A DNA stretch of 64,000 nt. Origin: SpSt-398 sp041752235 (GTDB lineage: Bacteria; Bacteroidota; Bacteroidia; Chitinophagales; Chitinophagaceae). Location: assembly GCA_041752235.1 (NCBI GenBank), contig JBGSHM010000018.1, positions 1 through 64,000 on the forward strand, in the 5' to 3' direction. Below, in pieces: positions 60,870-64,000 of the stretch. The first letter of the stretch is position 1. Each line of letters opens with the position of its first letter. Below the pieces are notes generated by a model. The model had not been told where the DNA came from and made no database searches. It worked only from the letters and a program-made list of their open reading frames with translations. A program made the translations under genes and the position numbers.

Positions 60870-62036
60870 TTATTTCGCCGAAGTGGTCAGGGGTAATCCA
60901 TCATACAATCCCTGGAAACCTTCGATGATCAGTTGGTCGCCTTCTGCTAATCCGCTCTTCACTTCCAATTTGTCGCCATAGATTTCTCCGATCACTACAC
61001 GCTTTTTGCGCGCGGTAAGTCTGGTTCCTTCTTTTACAGCCACCAGCACAAACTTCCCTTGCTCATCGGTTTGCAAAGTATTCACCGGAATCGTGATCGT
61101 ATTCTTGGCAAAATAATCCTGGATACGAACGAGGGCGATCTGGTTGGGACGAAAATTATTCCCCGGAATCGGTGCCTCTATATAGAAAGAACGGCTCAGG
61201 GGGTCAATGATCTTACCGGCCACATTGATCCGCGCATTGATGGTTTGGTTTGATTCGGGTAAAACCACTTGCATCACACTTCCCACCCCTACTCTTCCAA
61301 GATAGTTCTCAGGAACTTTGACCACTGCTTTCAGGTTATTGGAATTCACGATCCGGATACCTGCCATGGAGGCAGAAGCAGCCGAAAATGATTCACCTAC
61401 TCTAATATTGACCTGGTCAGCTACTCCACTCATCTCCGCATATACACTGGTATAAGAGAGTTGCTCCTGCGCCAGGGCCAGTTGTTTCTTTAATTGATCC
61501 ACATTGTTCTTGGCACTCAGCAATTGCACTTCGGTTCCAATATTCTGGCTCCACAGGTTCTGCTGGCGTTTGTACAGGTCTTCGGCAAAAACCAATTGGC
61601 TTTCCATCTGATCGATCTGCTTACGCTCCAGCGCATCATCCAATTTCAACAGCAACTGACCCTTCTTCACCGATTGCCCTTGTTTTACATAAATAGCTCT
61701 TACCTGGCCGCCCATTCCACGTGGAGTGACATAAGCGATATTTTCTGACTCAACACTTCCCTGCAGGTCAATAAAGTGGGTAAAATCGCCCATGCTGAGT
61801 GTAGTCAGCGATACGAGTTTGGGTTTTTCCTCCCGCGCGGCAGAAGGATCGAGTTTTTTGATCTCCTCTTCCAACTTGGAAATTTGGGCGGTCATATTTC
61901 GTTGGTCAGTTTTTAACTTTTCCAGCGTGGCTTTTTTATCATTCAGCGCAGATTTTTCGTCTTTGCCGGCTCCCCCGCAGGATACGAGGAATACGAGGAA
62001 CAGGGCAGCCCCTGTAGTTTTGATCAGCGTATGCAT
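60870..62036 (-). CDS. RND efflux periplasmic adaptor lipoprotein (MFP)
   Basis: Protein of 388 residues with lipobox LVSC (Cys20), an N-terminal coiled coil (about 28-65, with KKATLEKLKTDQ and KLEEEIKKLD) before the lipoyl/hairpin core, QGQSVKKGQLLLKLDD as lipoyl half-motif, and a beta-barrel domain near 230-320. The coiled coil before the core is additional to the usual hairpin helix. It connects the RND pump with TolC and is anchored in the inner membrane. 27 nt before the RND gene. Confidence 0.93.
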   Translation of the reverse strand: MHTLIKTTGAALFLVFLVSCGGAGKDEKSALNDKKATLEKLKTDQRNMTAQISKLEEEIKKLDPSAAREEKPKLVSLTTLSMGDFTHFIDLQGSVESENIAYVTPRGMGGQVRAIYVKQGQSVKKGQLLLKLDDALERKQIDQMESQLVFAEDLYKRQQNLWSQNIGTEVQLLSAKNNVDQLKKQLALAQEQLSYTSVYAEMSGVADQVNIRVGESFSAASASMAGIRIVNSNNLKAVVKVPENYLGRVGVGSVMQVVLPESNQTINARINVAGKIIDPLSRSFYIEAPIPGNNFRPNQIALVRIQDYFAKNTITIPVNTLQTDEQGKFVLVAVKEGTRLTARKKRVVIGEIYGDKLEVKSGLAEGDQLIIEGFQGLYDGLPLTTSAK

Positions 62037-62067
62037 TTGATATTATTTAGCGTTCATGGTTGTTAGT

Positions 62068-63474
62068 TTAGAGTTTTCCGGTTGCTTTTTGAAAATCCAC
62101 CTTGGCGATGATGGCATCGTACAGGGCGCTGATATAGTTGGTTTGGGCCGATTTCAATTCGGTTTGGGATTGTGTGATCTCCAGGGCTGAACCGGTCCCC
62201 ACTTCAAATTTTTTCTTGGTTTGCTGGTACACTTTTTCTGCCAGTTCCATATTCTTCTTCTGCTCATCCAGGGTGATCAAGGCGGAGCGATAACTGATTC
62301 GGGCCGCTTCCACTTCCTGATCAATCATATTCTTCATGGCATCAATCTGGATGTTTGCTTGTTGTACCGCTATCTGTGCTTGTGCAATTTTGGCCTTGGT
62401 CGAAAATCCGTTAAAGATGGGCACATTGATATTCAGATTCACATTGGAGATGGTGAACCAGTCTCCCTTTCCAAAGAAATCAAACTTGTTTCGCTGGGCA
62501 TTTTTCAAATAGGCACCCGAAAGACTGACCGTTGGTATCTGGCTGAGTTTGTATCGGCGTACATTGAACTCGCTCAGCTTCCGACTGATCTCCGCATATT
62601 GGTAATCCGGGCGATCGGTGTAATTGAATTGACCCAGTTCCAATCCGCCTTCCTTGATCATGTCATCGGTCAGCACATCGGTCAGGACCAATGTATCTTT
62701 TACAGGCATTCCCATCAACACTTTCAAACCGAGATAGCCGGTTTCAATGCCATTGAGTGCCTTGGTCATTTCTGTTTGCAGATTTGATTTTTGTACCTGC
62801 AGTTTATCGATGTCCAACTTTTCGGCAAAACCATTATCATAGAGGATCCGGGTAGTGCGGGCCAGACTGTCCACCAATCCGATATTCGCATCCAGCAATT
62901 CCAATTGTCTTTTGCTGACCAGGAGCTGGTAATAGATCTTATGAATATTGGCCTTGATATTCTCTTCGGTTACTTCCACATTCTTTTCAGCCCATTCAAT
63001 CGTGGTTCGCCGGGCCTGGAGACCGACAAACACCTGCCCGTCAAAGAGGAGCTGGTTCAGGGTCAGTCCCACACTGGAAGAATACTTCGTACCGAATTGA
63101 GCCTGGATAAATCCAAAATCAGCCGGGGAAACAATGGTGTTCCCGTTTCCGTCCTTCACGCCTTCTGCCTCCAAAACACCGTAGGTAGCGGCGGCAATAA
63201 AGTTGGGAAAAGACTGAGTAGCCACATTGGGGTTATAGGTCGCACCAAGGGTACCGTTAATACTGGGATAAGCGGCTGCGGTCACCTCTCGGTTCACCTC
63301 CGCCTGATTTTTTACCGCCAGTAAGGCATTTTTTACCTGGGCGCTGTTCTTCTTGGCATATTCCACCGACTGGGCCAGCGAGAATTCATGCCGTTCCTGC
63401 GCCTCCGATCGTATTCCAATGATCGATAGGGTCAGGATTAGAAGTAAGGTAGCAGTTGATTGTAGTGTCCTCAT
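62068..63474 (-). CDS. TolC-family outer-membrane efflux protein
   Basis: Protein of 468 residues with a signal peptide ending near IRSEA. Two repeats of long helices and strand pairs as in TolC (EFSLAQSVEYAKKNSAQVKNAL, GTGSALEITQSQTELKSAQTNYISAL). It forms the outer-membrane channel of the efflux complex. 31 nt before the adaptor gene. Confidence 0.92.
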   Translation of the reverse strand: MRTLQSTATLLLILTLSIIGIRSEAQERHEFSLAQSVEYAKKNSAQVKNALLAVKNQAEVNREVTAAAYPSINGTLGATYNPNVATQSFPNFIAAATYGVLEAEGVKDGNGNTIVSPADFGFIQAQFGTKYSSSVGLTLNQLLFDGQVFVGLQARRTTIEWAEKNVEVTEENIKANIHKIYYQLLVSKRQLELLDANIGLVDSLARTTRILYDNGFAEKLDIDKLQVQKSNLQTEMTKALNGIETGYLGLKVLMGMPVKDTLVLTDVLTDDMIKEGGLELGQFNYTDRPDYQYAEISRKLSEFNVRRYKLSQIPTVSLSGAYLKNAQRNKFDFFGKGDWFTISNVNLNINVPIFNGFSTKAKIAQAQIAVQQANIQIDAMKNMIDQEVEAARISYRSALITLDEQKKNMELAEKVYQQTKKKFEVGTGSALEITQSQTELKSAQTNYISALYDAIIAKVDFQKATGKL

Positions 63475-63487
63475 AGATCCTTATTTA

Positions 63488-64000
63488 TTAAATAGAAAAT
63501 TCTTTTAGGTATTTCTGTATCAGTTTATGTCCTTTCGAGGTAGCAATGCCAAAAGTGAAATGTACCATCACCTCCCGGGCCACTGTGGCCACTTCATACT
63601 TCGATGGTGGGAACACATCCATATTAAAGGGAATGAACATACTCTCCAGCCGGTAGCGCGACAGGATATCGATGGAAATATCCTCCCGATACAATTCCTC
63701 TTTGATCCCCCTTTGCATGTTTTGCTTTACCATGGACAGGATAAACTCATTCTTATGCTTTTCAAAATGACGAAAGGCTTTGGGATGAAATTTCTGAAGG
63801 TCATAGATCACCACCGGGTTCATTTCCCGGATCTGTTTCAGTACCGATTGCATCAGGATGAATACCTCTTCGATCGCATTCCCGGCCATCTGGCAACTGT
63901 TCAGACAATCCTGCTCCCCCTTGTTCACATCATCGGCTACCACGGCCTCAATCAGTTCATCCTTGTCCACAAAATGCTGGTACAAGGTCTTTTTACTCAT
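63488..64000 (-). CDS. TetR/AcrR-family regulator, N-terminus cut by the window edge
   Basis: The visible 170 residues begin inside the helix-turn-helix recognition part (SKKTLYQHFVDKDELIEAV), so the real start lies beyond 64000 and about 30 residues are missing. The rest is a helical ligand-binding domain. It is 13 nt upstream of the TolC gene and is the likely regulator of the efflux operon. Partial gene only because of the window boundary. Confidence 0.9.
   Translation of the reverse strand: MSKKTLYQHFVDKDELIEAVVADDVNKGEQDCLNSCQMAGNAIEEVFILMQSVLKQIREMNPVVIYDLQKFHPKAFRHFEKHKNEFILSMVKQNMQRGIKEELYREDISIDILSRYRLESMFIPFNMDVFPPSKYEVATVAREVMVHFTFGIATSKGHKLIQKYLKEFSI

Overview
This window looks like chromosomal DNA from a member of the Bacteroidota, most likely the Chitinophagaceae (inference from gene content; no marker gene was compared). 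Supporting signs are a SusC/SusD pair, several large TonB-dependent receptors, Bacteroidota-type -7 promoter elements (TAnnTTTG), DUF1501/DUF1800 and DUF47/Pit pairs, two POT-type peptide transporters side by side, and weak ribosome binding sites. No rRNA, tRNA, CRISPR array, transposase, integrase or phage gene was seen. Nearly all the sequence is coding, and intact genes run off the right edge (a TetR regulator is cut at 64000).

Region 1 (1-16115, minus strand) is the most distinctive part. It is an eight-gene, tightly packed co-directional block: SusC, SusD, two paralogous secreted beta-propeller/phosphoesterase proteins, a second TonB receptor, a phosphonatase-like HAD hydrolase, a DUF5690 membrane protein and a TIGR03364-type FAD oxidoreductase. 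An XRE-cupin regulator precedes it. I read it as a phosphonate (2-aminoethylphosphonate-type) acquisition and degradation locus built like a polysaccharide utilization locus: capture at the outer membrane, periplasmic ester cleavage, inner-membrane import, amine oxidation, C-P bond cleavage. The space before susC holds a perfect 12-bp inverted repeat, four half-sites spaced exactly 11 bp apart and a -7 element.

Region 2 (16259-26529) has an LpxH-like metallophosphoesterase with a glycosyltransferase, a transglutaminase-like protein, a PKD/Kelch lipoprotein, a small lipoprotein, and a TonB receptor with a beta-helix-like lipoprotein. Region 3 (26530-32518, plus strand) has DUF47-Pit phosphate uptake, galE, an orphan C-terminal transketolase subunit, and a sigma factor with a likely anti-sigma protein and a Spy-like periplasmic protein. 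Region 4 (32700-39477, minus) is an MBL hydrolase followed by the rod-shape cluster mreB-mreC-mreD-mrdA-rodA. Region 5 (39549-56877) is mixed metabolism and proteolysis: an MFS transporter, tryptophan 2,3-dioxygenase, purD, two POT transporters, DUF1501/DUF1800, and M48, M43 and M16 peptidases. Region 6 (57261-64000, minus) is a TetR-TolC-MFP-RND efflux operon.

A theme crosses the whole window. Eight intergenic repeats, most built from 7-bp tandem words and most folding into long hairpins, all lie within about 15 nt of a gene's stop codon. Their word sequences differ from site to site, but the architecture and placement are the same. This and the phosphonate locus are the two observations most worth following up.
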